Assembly: GCA_036936605.1 (NCBI GenBank)
Contig: JAUPFV010000002.1
Span: 162,556,813 to 162,620,812 of the forward strand
Direction: 5' to 3'
DNA: 64,000 bases
Source of the DNA: Limnanthes douglasii subsp. nivea
Taxonomy: Eukaryota; Streptophyta; Magnoliopsida; Brassicales; Limnanthaceae
Shown here: one piece after another, positions 12,561 through 23,975 of the stretch
How the letters are laid out: each line of letters opens with the position of its first letter
How positions within the stretch are numbered: position 1 is the first letter of the stretch
Notes under the pieces: generated by a model
Told to the model about the DNA's origin: nothing
The model's database searches: none
The model's input: only the letters and a program-made list of their open reading frames with translations
Translations under genes and position numbers: made by a program

Positions 12561-13394
12561 ATATCTTACCATACATTGAACAATTAAGAAACAGTTAGGA
12601 GCATGGTCTATTATATGACAAGTCGCATATTTCATAAACCGAAACTCGCATGGTCAAATATAAAAGGACTCATATGATTGAGTATACAAAGAAATTACAT
12701 GTCTATTATTAAAAACAACTTGCATTGTTGTCAACACTAGAATAGCATGGTCGTTACCACAACTCTCATTGTCGTAAAAGAATAGCATATAAAAGAATCG
12801 CATTGTCTTTTAACAAATAAATCATATAGTAAATTTAAAAAAGAATCACAAGGTCACCACAACTATTCCCTGCTAAACTCGCATGTTCATATTAGATGAA
12901 TATCATGAAAAAATGCCTAAATATTGCATCTTCCTTCGATGAACTCGCATAGTCAAAATCACATGCTTGGAAACTCTCAAATCGGTTCTATATACTATTT
13001 CACAATCCAAACAAATGTAATAACTAAAGCAAATATAGAATAAAACCAGTTTATAACTTATTGCAAAAGGAAAAGACATAAAAACGTACTATTATACATT
13101 ATGTTTCCAACAAATGAAATATACAACAGAACTTGCTCCGATGACCATACAGCTCACCTGACTCACACAATAACCTGAAACAGAGAAAGCTTTTATATTC
13201 AGTTGAATTTTTTTTGAAGATCTGAAACTCTGAAAGCCCGAAACAGAGAAATCTTTATGCTCGATTTCTTTGTTGATGGGCTGACAAAACCAATTTAGAG
13301 TCGTCGATGGACTGACTTCGATTATACATGTTGCTCTAATGACCCTAAGTCGATTGACTGAATAGAAAACAGAGTTTTTAGAGTCGTTGATGGC

Positions 13395-14142
13395 CTTCTG
13401 ATTAGGCATGGGTATTCGGTTTTTCGGTTCGGTTCGGTTCTTTCGGTTCTCGGTTCTTTTGGTTCTCGGTTCTTTCGGTTCTTCAAAACTAGTACCCATT
13501 TAGGAACCGAATAAATTTCGGTTCGGTTCTTCTTTGTTCGGTTCGGTATGGGTACTTAACACGGTTCCAATCGGGTAGTTTTGGATACTTTAAATGCTCT
13601 GCAATATTAACATATCAAACTCTTTTTAAAACTTTAAAACAATAAAATTATGTTACATTGTAAGAAAAAAAAATACAAAATATAAGAAATATTCAAAATT
13701 AATATATTAAAAATTAATATTAATAATATAAAGAAAACGGAGAGATGATATCAAGTTTATTAGATTATATAAAGGTTGATATTTTGTTATTTTGTTTATA
13801 AACATAATAGTTTGTAAATATGGCGTCACTTTAAATTAACTATGTTATCATTTATTATAGAGAATATAATTAGAGGTCAATGATAAAAGAGAGATTTAAG
13901 GAATCTAACTTTTAAAAATAAAATATATTTTCAAAAAAAATCAAAATTAAGGGTTAATACATAGGTTCGGTTTCTAACGGGTACCCACAGTTTTTCGGTT
14001 CGGTTCCGAGAACTGTGGGTGATTGACAACTGGAACCATTCAAGTATTACAAAAGAACCAAATCTGCTTCGGTTCGGTTTTTTCAGTTCGGTTGAGTTCG
14101 GTTCTTTCGGTTCCGGTTAAAATGTACATGCCTAATTCTGAT
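13395..14142. mobile_element. hAT-type non-autonomous element (MITE) with 8-bp duplication
   Basis: The element (13403-14134, 732 bp) starts TAGGCATGGGTA and ends TACATGCCTA, short terminal inverted repeats of the hAT kind. It is flanked by CTTCTGAT (13395-13402) and ATTCTGAT (14135-14142), an 8-bp duplication with one mismatch. Both ends consist of GGTTCGGTTC-like repeats facing inward. There is no reading frame of its own; the minus-strand open stretch over 13092-13499 is a by-product of these repeats. Confidence 0.85.
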
Positions 14143-14298
14143 GCTCCGATAATCCTGATGCTCAAAAGCTAGTAATATGGTAAAAGAAAGAAAGACACGA
14201 CTACCAAAAAATTCAAATGAAAAAAAAAATTCAAATGAAAAAAAAACTATTTCTAACCAATTGAACTTATATAATTGATAAATGGTATCCAAAATATT

Positions 14299-14301
<3 letters not shown>

Positions 14302-14354
<53 letters not shown>
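14302..14354. repeat. (TA)n microsatellite
   Basis: About 53 bp of uninterrupted TA dinucleotides between two hAT-type elements. Confidence 0.95.
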
Positions 14355-14356
<2 letters not shown>

Positions 14357-14984
14357 TTGCGAGTTATTTACAAAAATTAAACATGAATAGTTTGGGTATC
14401 ATACATGAATATAACTTTATCTGCTCCGTCATATTTTTTTTTAAGTCGTTTAAAAAAACTCCACAGCCGACATCAAAATTAATGTCTACATGTCGACATC
14501 GCAGCAATAACTGTGGGTCGGATATTTGTTAGTTAAGACACTAGTTGTTAGTGGTGGCAAATGGTTCTGGAACCACGGTTCAAAGCTGGAGAACTATTTA
14601 TAAACCGGCGGGTAAACCGTTTAACTGGCCCATTAGGACTGCAAACCGCAAGGACCGCAAATTGTTAAGACCGCAAACCGCCAGGACCACATCAGGAGTA
14701 AACCGTCGGAATCGAAAACCGTTGGGACCGCCAAACCGCGGTTTATTTGTAAATAACCGCGGTTTATTTGTAAATATTATAAGTGTTTTAATTATTTTAT
14801 AACCAAAATCATACGTTAAGTTATATTTAAAAATATTGAGATATTGTATATGATTATAAAATTATTATTACATTTTGGTTAGTATTAATTTGTTTTGGTT
14901 ATTAATATTTTAAGTGTTGTAATTATTATATAATTCAAAATTTTAAATATTACTTATGCTATTATTATATTTTGAATATTATTA

Positions 14985-15485
14985 TTATTATGTTTTGGGA
15001 TCCAATAATAGTAGTGTTGATATTATGTTACAAACTAAAACTATATCTTATCATGTTAAAATATTACAAATTTTATGGTTATAATTTTAATATTACATTT
15101 TGATTATTATTGTGAGTTGGTTTTAAATATTACAAGTGTTTGTTATTATTTTTTAAACCAAAATCAGATCTTATCATAGTAAAATATTACAAGTTATATT
15201 TGTTATAATTTTAATATTACATTTTGAATATTATTATTGTGATTTGGTTATAAATATTACAAGTGTTATTTATTATTTTTCAAACTAAAATCATATTTTA
15301 TCATGGTAAAAGATTAAAAGTTATATTGTTATGATTTTAATATTACATTTTGAATATTATTATTGTGATTTGGTTTTAAATATTACAAGTGTTATTTATT
15401 ATTTTTTAAACCAAAATCATATTTTATCATGGTAAAAGATTACAAGTTATATTGTTATAATTTTAATATTACATTTTGAATTTTA
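14985..15485. repeat. Tandem repeat, about 126-bp unit, 4 copies
   Basis: Units near 14985, 15104, 15230 and 15356 share TTATTATTGTGATTTGGTT, TATTACAAGTGTT, ACCAAAATCATAT and TTTTAATATTACATTTTGAA. The array lies inside the 2.57-kb hAT-type element. The sequence AAATTATTATTACATTTTGG appears on both sides of it (near 14857 and 15505). Confidence 0.8.
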
Positions 15486-16058
15486 TAGCTGTAATTTTAA
15501 TAATGATTATAAAATTATTATTACATTTTGGTTAGTATTAATTTGTTTTGGTTATCACAAACATCATTCATAACAAGTGAAAATTAGTGGATGGGTGAGC
15601 ATTAGTAAGTCTTTGTTTTAGAGGCATTTTAAAACTTAAAACAATGTTTTTTTAAATATGCAATAAAATACTAATCGAAACTAATTAATATCGCAAATAA
15701 TAAAAACTAAATGTAGACTAATACCAACTTATACCAACTAATAACAAGCAATAACAACTAATAACAACTAATATAATTAGAATTAAAAGAACTAATTTAC
15801 AATACTATAACAAGTAAATAACTTGATAAATTATACGAAGCTCTTAATTGAGCTATTATAATGTTATCCCAACGTTATTTAAGTGTTTTTATCAAATAGA
15901 AACAATTTGCGAAAAAAATCAAACAATTCCGAAAGTAGAACTACAATATGTGAAATAAGAAATTTGAGTTTTCTAGAATATTTAGAACAAGTAGAGAGAT
16001 TTAGAGAGATATAGGGAGGAGTATATGAGTTTGTGAGTTTGTCTTTGGGGTCTCCTCT

Positions 16059-16065
16059 ATTTATA
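16059..16065 (-). promoter_or_regulatory. TATA box inside the hAT-type element
   Basis: On the minus strand CCATATAAATAGAGGAGACC is followed by a C/T-rich leader (ACTCCTCCCTATATCTCTCT), as in plant promoters with a pyrimidine-rich 5' UTR. About 1 kb from the element's right end. No reading frame follows it. Confidence 0.45.
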
Positions 16066-16112
16066 TGGGAGACCCATAAATAATTTTTAAAAAAACGTAA
16101 AAAAAAAAAATT

Positions 16113-16193
16113 GTCCGGGGCATCCGGATGTAATTTCCGGACGCGAGGACTACAAATTCAAGCGATCAGGAGATTTCTCCAGATGCCCCGGAC
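16113..16193. repeat. Inverted repeat with 16-bp arms
   Basis: GTCCGGGGCATCCGGA (16113-16128) pairs with TCCAGATGCCCCGGAC (16178-16193), one mismatch, with a 49-nt loop. It is a GC-rich island in very AT-rich DNA, flanked by an A-run on the left and a T-run on the right. Confidence 0.75.
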
Positions 16194-17221
16194 TTTTACT
16201 TTTTTTTAGAAATTTTATTAATAAATTTTTGTAACAACTATATTTCAAGCTTGAAGTGTTTGTTTTGCTTCTTTTTTTATTAAATGTTATTTCAATCTAT
16301 TTCAATTTCAATTTTTATTTTGTTATTTATAAGTAATTTATGTTTATGCATATACTTATACAATTCTAAATTTTTTAAATTTAAACTTCAAATATTGAAT
16401 AGTTCGAAAATACAATAAACTATTTAAATCATCTAAACATAAACACTTCAAGCTTGAAAGATCTAAAGAATCACCTAATAATTTAAAATTAGAATACAAT
16501 TATATGTCTAATAGGTATATATTATTTAATATGTACCTAAAATTAAATAAAACATCTTAAGTATCTAGTATATTCAAACAATATACAAATCATTTTACAA
16601 TTATATTGTTTACGATATCTTGTTTAAGACGATCAAATTATTATTTTTATAATCGAAAAAATATTTCCAATAATATTGAAAGTTGTAATAAAAATACAAT
16701 TAGATACATATATTTTTTATTTAATATCTACCTAATATTAAATAAAATATCTTAGATACATAAATATAATCAAACATATCAAAACAATTATTTTTTTTAG
16801 AATGTAATTTCTTGATTATAGAATTTCGATTAAAATGATAAAATATTTAAATTAAATAGCATAATTAGCTCGTTTATATTGTACATATCTCAATTATTGA
16901 AATTAGATTCAATTAACACTTACAAATTAATTTTAAATAATATTATAAAATATTTTGATAAACAGTTCCTAAATAGTTTTTCCGGTGGTTTAACTGCGAA
17001 ACTGGCTCATTAAAACTGCAAATACTGCAAACCTTTAGAACCGCAAACCGTCAGGACCGCAAACCGCGGTTCTCTGTTAAACTGTTGAAACGGTTCGCGG
17101 TTCGAACCATTTGCACCACTAATAGTTGTCATTGGTATTCATACAACTTATATCCACTCACCTCTCCAATGTTTTTAATTTTATTATATATCGTTATCAT
17201 GGTTTATATTTATTAATAGGG

Positions 17222-17590
17222 TAATAGTATATTTAAAAAATATTTAACAATCTTATATTCAGACTAAATTAAATTATCTTTTAAAATAAATAAATAAATA
17301 GGCTAAAGTATCTTTTAAAATAAATAAATGAATAAATAAATGAATAAGCTTTTTGAAGTAATGTTTTTTATACGAAATGAGTATTCTTTTAGTACATATA
17401 TCTTTTTCTATTTTAAAATTACACTTTTTTGTTATAAACTAGTTAATCGTCCGTAAAACCTAATTTAAAAAAAATTAAAATATACCAATTTTGAATAAAA
17501 AAATTATTCGTAAATATATTATATGTCAAAATCATTTATTATTTTTAGTAAATAAATAAATAAAAACAATAATATTTTGCGCAAGCTAAA
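17222..17590 (+). repeat. AT-rich dispersed repeat, copy 1
   Basis: Shares AATATTTAACAATCTTATAT, TTTAGTACAT, CACCAATTTTG-like and AGTAAATAAATAAATAAAA with 25022-25345, in the same order and orientation. The two copies bracket the PMD/MULE block. Confidence 0.55.
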
Positions 17591-17935
17591 TGATAATCAA
17601 TCTCATTTTTTAATAGCCTAATGTATTTTTATAACCATCACTAATTTATTATCCAAAATACTCTTAGCGGATTTGTTAAGTACTAACCCTAAACTCTAAC
17701 CATCTCAAAATCCAAAAAGGCTCTAATATTAAATTCAAATAGGAAAAGTAAGTATCTATTTTTTTAGTCTTTTTGTTATATTTAGGTTTTAATGATTTTT
17801 TAGATTTAAGTTGTTTATGCTGTTAGAATAGGTAAATATATGTTTATTTAAGTGTTTGAAGTCATATGTTGATGTTGGATGTTTTAATTTGTGTTAGAAT
17901 AAAAATTTTAGGTTGGATATGTGTTGGATTTGGGG

Positions 17936-18130
17936 GTATTCGCGCAACTGTGTTTGGTCCCCGCCGGGTGAGAACTTGTCAACCAACGGGGAACTTATTT
18001 TCTTTCCATATTTCTCTTGGTCCCTGTCGGGAGAGCCTAAGCAGCCCCAGCAAGGAATATATTTTTTTCTTGTAGGTTTTACATGTTCCCCGCCGGGCTG
18101 TCAAGGCTCAGCCGTTGGGGACCTAATTGT
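17936..18130. repeat. GC-rich imperfect hairpin array, left
   Basis: Repeated CCCCGCCGGG and CAACCAACGGGG-type words form short imperfect palindromes with loops of about 12 nt. The same words recur at 20285-20640 and 23440-23975. They look like subterminal repeats of a MULE. Confidence 0.6.
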
Positions 18131-18639
18131 TTACAAAACCTAACAATATTTTTCTTGGTTGTTGGAGGCAGTAAATATTGAGGTCGAAGAAATAAAAAGG
18201 GCAGAAAGAAGCTAGGCGTGAACGATAAGAAGTCCAAAATTTGAAAGAAGGTAGCGGCGGTGGTAGTGTTCCGAAGGGAGATCGGGCCGACCCGGGAGAG
18301 TGTACAGAGCATTCTGACCGATCTGTACCGCAGAAAAAAATTGTTAACGTGAGGGAACGCACTTTATAGTCATCACCTTCATGAGAGACCCTTGCCCTTA
18401 GGGACTCCGGGGAGGAGGAAGAAGATAATGTACCTGAAGGACAGTGCATAGCCAAGTACGTCCAATTGATCCGGAGGGCTGGAGGGACCTCTTCCTGTCG
18501 CTGAACAATATTATTTTGTTCCTCGACTACATACATCATGAGGCCTACAAAATTTTTATCGGCGACGTAAGTTATTTAATTTGCAACTTAAATAATTAAT
18601 TTGTTACCTTAACAAATTTATATATGGTATATTGATATG

Positions 18640-19990
18640 TTTTTCATTGTTTCACTCTCGTTCCGGCATTATGGTCGAATCGAAATATGGTATACTAGGT
18701 CAATGGGACCTGAGCAACCGACAAGGGGTGAAGGCTCTCTTGGTAGGTACTCCGTTTTGGCCTCTTATGCGCCACTTACCGAGATTCAATTCCAACTCGC
18801 AGTTGGAGGAGGTCTTCATTGAAAGGTGGCATCAGGAGACTAACAGCTTCTAGCGCTCCTTCGACGAGATGACTATCACATTGGACAGCGTTTATGTCAT
18901 TACCGACCTCCAGGTCGAGGGGAGAATTATCGAGTTGTTTGGAGTTTTGGCCGAAGATGTGTAAGAAGAGATGGAGGCGCATGATGGGAGTGAGTTCGGT
19001 CTTTGATGCCTAAGATCAACGTTTTTGGAAGACGCATATCTGGATTGAATGTCACACTTACGTTTGAGATGAAGAAACATGTCGCTCGTGCGTACACCTG
19101 TTTCTTTCTCGGATGTACCATATTCACCAACACGAGCCAGAAAAACAACCAGTACGATTTTCACTCTTATCTCGAGCACTTTGAGAAGCTTGATGAGCTT
19201 GCATGGGGTACATACGTATTGATGTGGTTGTAGAAAAGCTTGGGAGGCATTTCGAAGAACTCATTTAAGAGTTTAGTTGGTTTCTTTATGTAATTGGACT
19301 ACTGGGTGTATGACCACTTCCCATGTTTCCAGTTAGCGGTGAATAACGGTTACAACCCAATTGATCCGAAGATGTTTACGTGGTTGCCCAAAAATCATAG
19401 CGGGACTAACGTTCGTGGGAAGTCGTATTAGCGTGACCTCCTCGCGGCTCAAGAAGAAACAAATGTGAGTGTGTTTGTTTATGTCATCGATGAATTTATG
19501 TGTTTATTTATTACATGTTTATTTGGAGGTAATTTTCCAGTCCTACGTTGATGTTCGAAAAGCGTTTCCGGAGTAGGATATAGGGTTGTATCATAACCCT
19601 ATTCTCCTTATGTTTGTTTCCGAGGCATACCACTCGGATCGAGTGATGTGGCAGTTTTTGTTGGGTCCAAGAGAAGTTGTTGGCTCCCATTTCTGCTAGA
19701 TTTGGTTTGACCAGAGGAGACAATCTGTGTTATAATATTGACCATATGCATTTGAAAAATTGGAGAGAGCACTTGTTTGTGATCGATAGGTATTCACGGC
19801 AGTTGGCAACAAGCAGCACGACATTCACCCCTCAGTACGCAACTTATGTTACAAAGTATTGCTGGTTTTACATCACACATCATGTCCTCGATGAGCAATC
19901 TAAGGTGGGTGCGATTAACACAATAAATTATTTTCATCCTCTCGACGAAAGACCGGATGAGCTTATCTCTTTTGCACGAAATATGCTTCA
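18640..19990 (+). pseudogene. Plant mobile domain (PMD, MAIN-like) gene, decayed
   Basis: Pieces in three frames follow the PMD order. VFIERWHQETNSF, then FDEMTITLDSVYVITDLQVEGR, lie at 18790-18925, the family signature for 'ERW.PET.TF...GE.TITL.DV..L.GL.V.G'. HVARAYTCFFLGCTIF and YLEHFEKLDELAWGTYV lie at 19075-19225, followed by WVYDHFPCFQLAVNNGYNP. YHSDRVMWQFLLGPREV lies at 19625-19680. Stops and at least three frame changes break it. PMD proteins occur as host genes (MAIN, MAIL1 in Arabidopsis) and inside plant transposons. Lying between two GC-rich hairpin arrays, this one is probably transposon-borne. Confidence 0.7.
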
Positions 19991-20284
19991 AATCACAAGT
20001 TTGTGGCTCCTTATCATACTTGTATTGTTGATCGTGTGTTTGTTGTTTTAGTTTCGTATTTTCTCGAATAATTAGTTTTGTATTTTGAACATTTTACAAC
20101 ATAACAATCATGATATGTACGTTATATTTGATTTAATTTTTAACAATCTCCTTATTTTTTTTTTTATGTTTGTTTTAGTTTGTATGTTGATCTATGTTAG
20201 ATTTATTGGTATGTATATGATGTATGTTAGACTTGTTGGTCTCGCGAACTCCTTGGGGAGGGTTAAAATTTGCTAGATAATATA

Positions 20285-20640
20285 TGGTTGAAAGACTACC
20301 CCTGCTAACCGGGTTAGGTTACACGATCCGACTGTTGAAAAATTGTCAACCGGTGGGAAGTTTCCCCTAAGGTAATTCAACACATGAGTCGCAATGTAAA
20401 AAGAAATATGCTCTCCATCCCTGTTGGGTGAAAAAATCTCAATCGGCAGGTTACTTTCCAGCCCCCTTGTTAAAAATGTTCACCTCATCGGAAGAAGTTG
20501 GTTCTTCGCCAGCCGGTGGGGACGTTCCCACTCGTCGGTTGAAAATATTCAACATGCCGGGTGAATATTCAACATATGAGTTCCATATCATATTAGGTTG
20601 TGGTTTCCACACAGGTTGAAACTTTTAAACTGGTGGGGAT
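20285..20640. repeat. GC-rich imperfect hairpin array, middle
   Basis: Words such as GTCAACCGGTGGG, CCAGCCGGTGGGGAC, CACTCGTCGGTTGA and CAACATGCCGGGTGA recur, many pairing with each other. It separates the PMD pseudogene from the FAR1/OTU pseudogene. Confidence 0.6.
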
Positions 20641-20883
20641 GGAAAATACAAAATTCTAATTCCCTCCTATAATTTTACAATATGCCATAAGAAGTTCTAT
20701 TATTTACATTACAGTCCTCGAAGTTCCATTTCCTTATCACCATGAAATTGTGTCTATTATGTCAACTCTATCTATTATCTATTTATTTTGGTTGTTTGTA
20801 TTTTTATTTTTAATTACGTAATGTGTTAAATTAGTGTGAACTAATTAAGAAGTCAATGCCTTAATGTTTTAAAACTCACGTCA

Positions 20884-23200
20884 TCATAAACTACAAAACA
20901 TACAACTTTTAAGCGTTATAGATCGTAAATATATTGCAATGGTCGATTGTTTAACAAATGCGGCTAAATCGGTTACTTCGAGGCTACAATTTTTTATTTC
21001 TTCGTATCTCTTGCAACGAGAGAGAATCGGTAATGCCAAACCTTCTTCTTCTGGTGAATGCAACTTTAAGAAACAAGAATGTATCCTCTCATACGGAGCT
21101 TCGGCCAAAATCCCAAGATACAAAACGAAAACAGGATGAAAAAGATGTTAAAAGGTTTAAACTAACCGGCAATATAAATAAAAACTTATGTTCATAAAGT
21201 GGTTGGAGTTGACCCAACCCAATCCTATTTCCAACCGGTTTGACATTGGAGGAGGTGCACCTCTTAACGGAAGATAAGTGAAGCCAACATCCATGGTTCG
21301 AAATTTTTCTTCGAAATGGTGTATGTAGTTAGACGTGGATGCGATCATGACTCCCATCTCGAGCATGAACATCCAATGATTGACTGTAGCCACATTGCTA
21401 AAGCAATTCACACGCTCCGCAATATCTATCAAATCCCCCATGCTTGTAAATATCCTCACGTACACAGATACATAAACTATAAGCTCATTGTATATGGCAT
21501 CCCTAATCAACCTCCACCCATCTTGTTTCCCATTCAAGGCAAACACAATCGAGCGGTACCCACAGTGGAAATCGGATTTAACGTTGGTGAGGGACGTTAT
21601 GAAAGGCCTAATATAGATATGGAATTGGTTTAGGTACCCTTTGGAATCAACCAAACTTTCCTTAGCCAACATCGTAGAACTTAACCTACAACCAACCATT
21701 CCACTGGAAAGCACTATCCCACTTGCTTGCGTTAGAATAATGCTAACTTTTCGCGGAGCAGCAATGCTTTCCCTAGCAAACGATGGAGAAATTACGGTTG
21801 GAGGTTTGGGACCCGATATTTCTATCCCTTTACGCGAGTTTGCAGTTGGAGGTTTGAACGTTTTTGCAAACGATAGAGAACTAGCTTTTTCGGACTCTAG
21901 CACATGCTCGTGAAAAACATTTGTCCCGTTTAATGGATGATTCGAATGCGGTAATAGACAACTTACATTTTGAAGGTGGATTACTGCACGCTTTTAGCTT
22001 GACTAGATGCTCCAATATGGAAATTGTTTTTGGATGGACGACGGTAAATTATTTCTTGTAAACATGCTATATACGTGCTTCGTCATTGGAATCCATGATA
22101 TCGCGTACTATTTTATCAATTTTTGCTTTCAACTGCTCAATCATTACGAGATTGGTACGAACAAGAATGTTTAACATATTCCAATGATCGTGAAATAAAT
22201 TTAGAGGCACCTCTAAGCCGTTGGCAATAAATTCGAAGATATCATGTGCACAAAGTATACCGTGTGTAGTTCAAATCGTACAACTGCAAGGCCTACCGTC
22301 CACGATTGTCGTGTTACAAAAATATTCTACTTCTTCGAAAAAATGTTCCAAAGCATAGTGGGAGACGTTATTTTTAAGCTTCTCGTACACAATGTTAGCA
22401 ATTTTATGTAGGGCTAACAAACAACTCTTTTCAAATGACCCCTTGGTGTTCCCGTCTTCCAATTCGATCAAATTATGTAACTTCAACCAAAAATACTTGA
22501 AGTTACCTTTGCTCGTACCATGGAATTGTTTGAGGCTAGGATGAGTACCGTACGACCCTAACCAACTTTAGGTATATTCAATTGCTTTCCGATATTCTTT
22601 GAAGTCATGGTGCAATTTCACCCGATAGTTGTTGAAGAATAGCTCCAGTTATGCCAACATCATTTGATTCCATACTTTCAAAAAGGCGTTAGACACTTTC
22701 TCCTCCTTGATGATTTTTTTCGTGTTTCGCTTCCGTTTTTGGACAGTCTGTGAAATTCGTAATAGATTAACCTCCTAAGTTCAACCAATAATTATTGGAA
22801 TTTCGATCGACCATCTTTCTCGATCTTCCGTTGTTTTAGTTCAGTGTTGTATACTGTGTGTATGGACGATAAATTCTTAGGGTTCATTTTTTTCACTCCC
22901 CCGAGAATGTCATGAAGACACGATCCCATTTTTGTAGAACTAACTACAAAATCCAACTCTTTATTGTTTAATCATCCCAAGTACGAATAATTTTTTTTTG
23001 AAGGATGTAGTATCATGATTGTGAATGCCGCATGTGACTTCTAAGCTCCATAAATCACCATGTACCTTCATTCATTTAAGGGTGAAAGGGCATCCACATT
23101 TTCTTGTCCTAGTAGAATTCCACTTAAGATCTTTCGGATCTACCAACTTTTTGTAATTTTTGTATCTCTCGCACACAAATATGATTCTCGGAGTTTTTTA
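20884..23200 (-). pseudogene. FAR1-type MULE transposase with OTU-like C-terminal part, DDE core deleted
   Basis: Read right to left on the minus strand. A FAR1/WRKY-GCM1-type zinc finger lies at 22990-23190 (VCERYKNYKK, TRKCGCPF, LEVTCGIHNHDT). The linker GGVKKMNPKNLSSIHTVYN follows at 22850-22930. A C-terminal transposase part lies at 22050-22700 (HDFKEYRKAIEY, FHGTSKGNFKYFWLKLHN, CSCTI and HGILCAHDI, the zinc-binding SWIM-like part). An OTU-like protease domain lies at 21200-21620. The sequence passes from the linker to the C-terminal part within about 50 bp near 22740, so the catalytic DDE core has been deleted. Stops are frequent. Intact relatives are MULE proteins fused to OTU cysteine proteases. 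Confidence 0.7.
21157..21903 (-). pseudogene. OTU-like cysteine protease domain of the MULE
   Basis: This 248-codon stretch is the longest unbroken part of the MULE protein. The OTU core begins at KSDFHCGYRSIVFAL, matching the family's DGNCGFRAI with Asp and Cys kept and Asn replaced by His. It continues with KQDGWRLIRDAIYNEL, NHWMFMLEMGVMIAS, VGFTYLPLRGAPPP and GWVNSNHFMNISF, where the catalytic His of NNHF is kept. OTU enzymes cleave ubiquitin-like chains; the reason MULEs carry them is not known. The first 80 residues are low-complexity and not part of the domain. The frame is open but belongs to a broken transposase gene, so I do not call it functional. Confidence 0.7.
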
Positions 23201-23439
23201 AGCAAGTCTACCGCGGGGACGTGATATAACCACAAACCCATTGTGTGTCGCGTTTTTTCTTAACCCAATCGATCAATTCTTCTTGCGTGTAGTGAGATTT
23301 CGTGTCGAACAAATGACTATAATCAACGAAGCAAAGTTCCTCTTGTATCTTCACTTTTACCATGCAAGAATTAATTACCTCATCCTCCTCCTACATTCAC
23401 CAATAAAAAATTATGTTAAAACTTTGCTTTTCATCACAC

Positions 23440-23975
23440 CTACCAGGTGATATGCCGCGTACCGGCGGGTGAACTTTTCTTAACCACCATGAATTTGTCC
23501 CTCTGGCGGTTGAAAATCATCCAACCAGTGGATCACAATATCCCCCGCAGGGGACCGGTTCCAAAAAATACCACTAACTCATAAGTATATGCCTTCCTAA
23601 AACCGTCGGGTGAACCTTTTTCAACCACCAGAAGTTGACAATTGTTCCCCCAGTGGTTGACAATGTGTCACCCGCCGGGGACCTGTTCCTAACAAAAATT
23701 CAAGTTATTATAAAGTTAAAACTACCTAGAACCGGTGGGGAGGGTCTTGAGGGCCGGTGGGTGAACCCTTCCTGACGGCGGGTGGACCTAGATTCAACAG
23801 ACGGTGTTCGATAAACCAATTGGTGGGGAATATAACTATATATAAAAGGACTACATTGTTCCCCCGCCGGGGTGGAGGGCGGTGTTCGATAGACCCAGTT
23901 GGTGGGGAATATAACTAAATATAAAAGGACTACATTGTTCCCCCGCCGGGGTGGAGGGGCTCAACCGGTGGGGGA
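23440..23975. repeat. GC-rich imperfect hairpin array, right
   Basis: Repeats of the kind ACCGGCGGGTGAAC, TCAACCACC, CCCGCCGGGGACC and CCGGTGGGTGAACC. It ends in a perfect-looking tandem pair: a 78-bp unit at 23802-23878 is repeated at 23880-23956, each copy holding TATATAAAAGG-like and CCCCCGCCGGGGTGGAG words. It is likely the 5' subterminal region of the FAR1/OTU MULE. Confidence 0.65.

Larger units (their letters stand above)
2560..13080. mobile_element. Decayed MULE with convergent Ulp1-like and transposase genes
   Basis: A Ulp1-like pseudogene on the plus strand (2.9-7.9 kb) converges on a MULE transposase pseudogene on the minus strand (12.5-9.85 kb). This is the arrangement known from Kaonashi-type (KI) MULEs of plants, which carry a Ulp1-like cysteine protease gene besides the transposase. 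The whole interval shares one degenerate motif around CTCGCATGGTTAATAT, which suggests a single element. I could not find terminal inverted repeats or a 9-bp target duplication, so both limits are only the extent of the coding remnants and the motif. Confidence 0.6.
14541..17129. mobile_element. Large hAT-type non-autonomous element with 8-bp duplication
   Basis: The element (14549-17121, 2573 bp) starts TAGTGGTGGCAAATGGTTC and ends GAACCATTTGCACCACTA. It is flanked by CTAGTTGT (14541-14548) and ATAGTTGT (17122-17129), seven of eight bases alike. Both subterminal regions carry repeats with GCAAACCGC and AGGACCGC, usual for hAT ends. Inside are a 126-bp tandem array, a minus-strand TATA box with a pyrimidine-rich leader (16065 downward) and a hairpin at 16113-16193, but no transposase frame. 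It looks like a deletion derivative of an autonomous hAT element that kept its promoter. Confidence 0.85.

Noticed and set aside
18123..18539. Minus-strand open frame of 138 codons upstream of the PMD remnant
   Set aside because: No motif and Ser/Pro-rich by composition; the plus strand is the likely coding side though I could not read a PMD N-terminus there.
21316..21913. Plus-strand open frames opposite the OTU domain
   Set aside because: Complement of the OTU-like domain, which carries conserved motifs on the minus strand.
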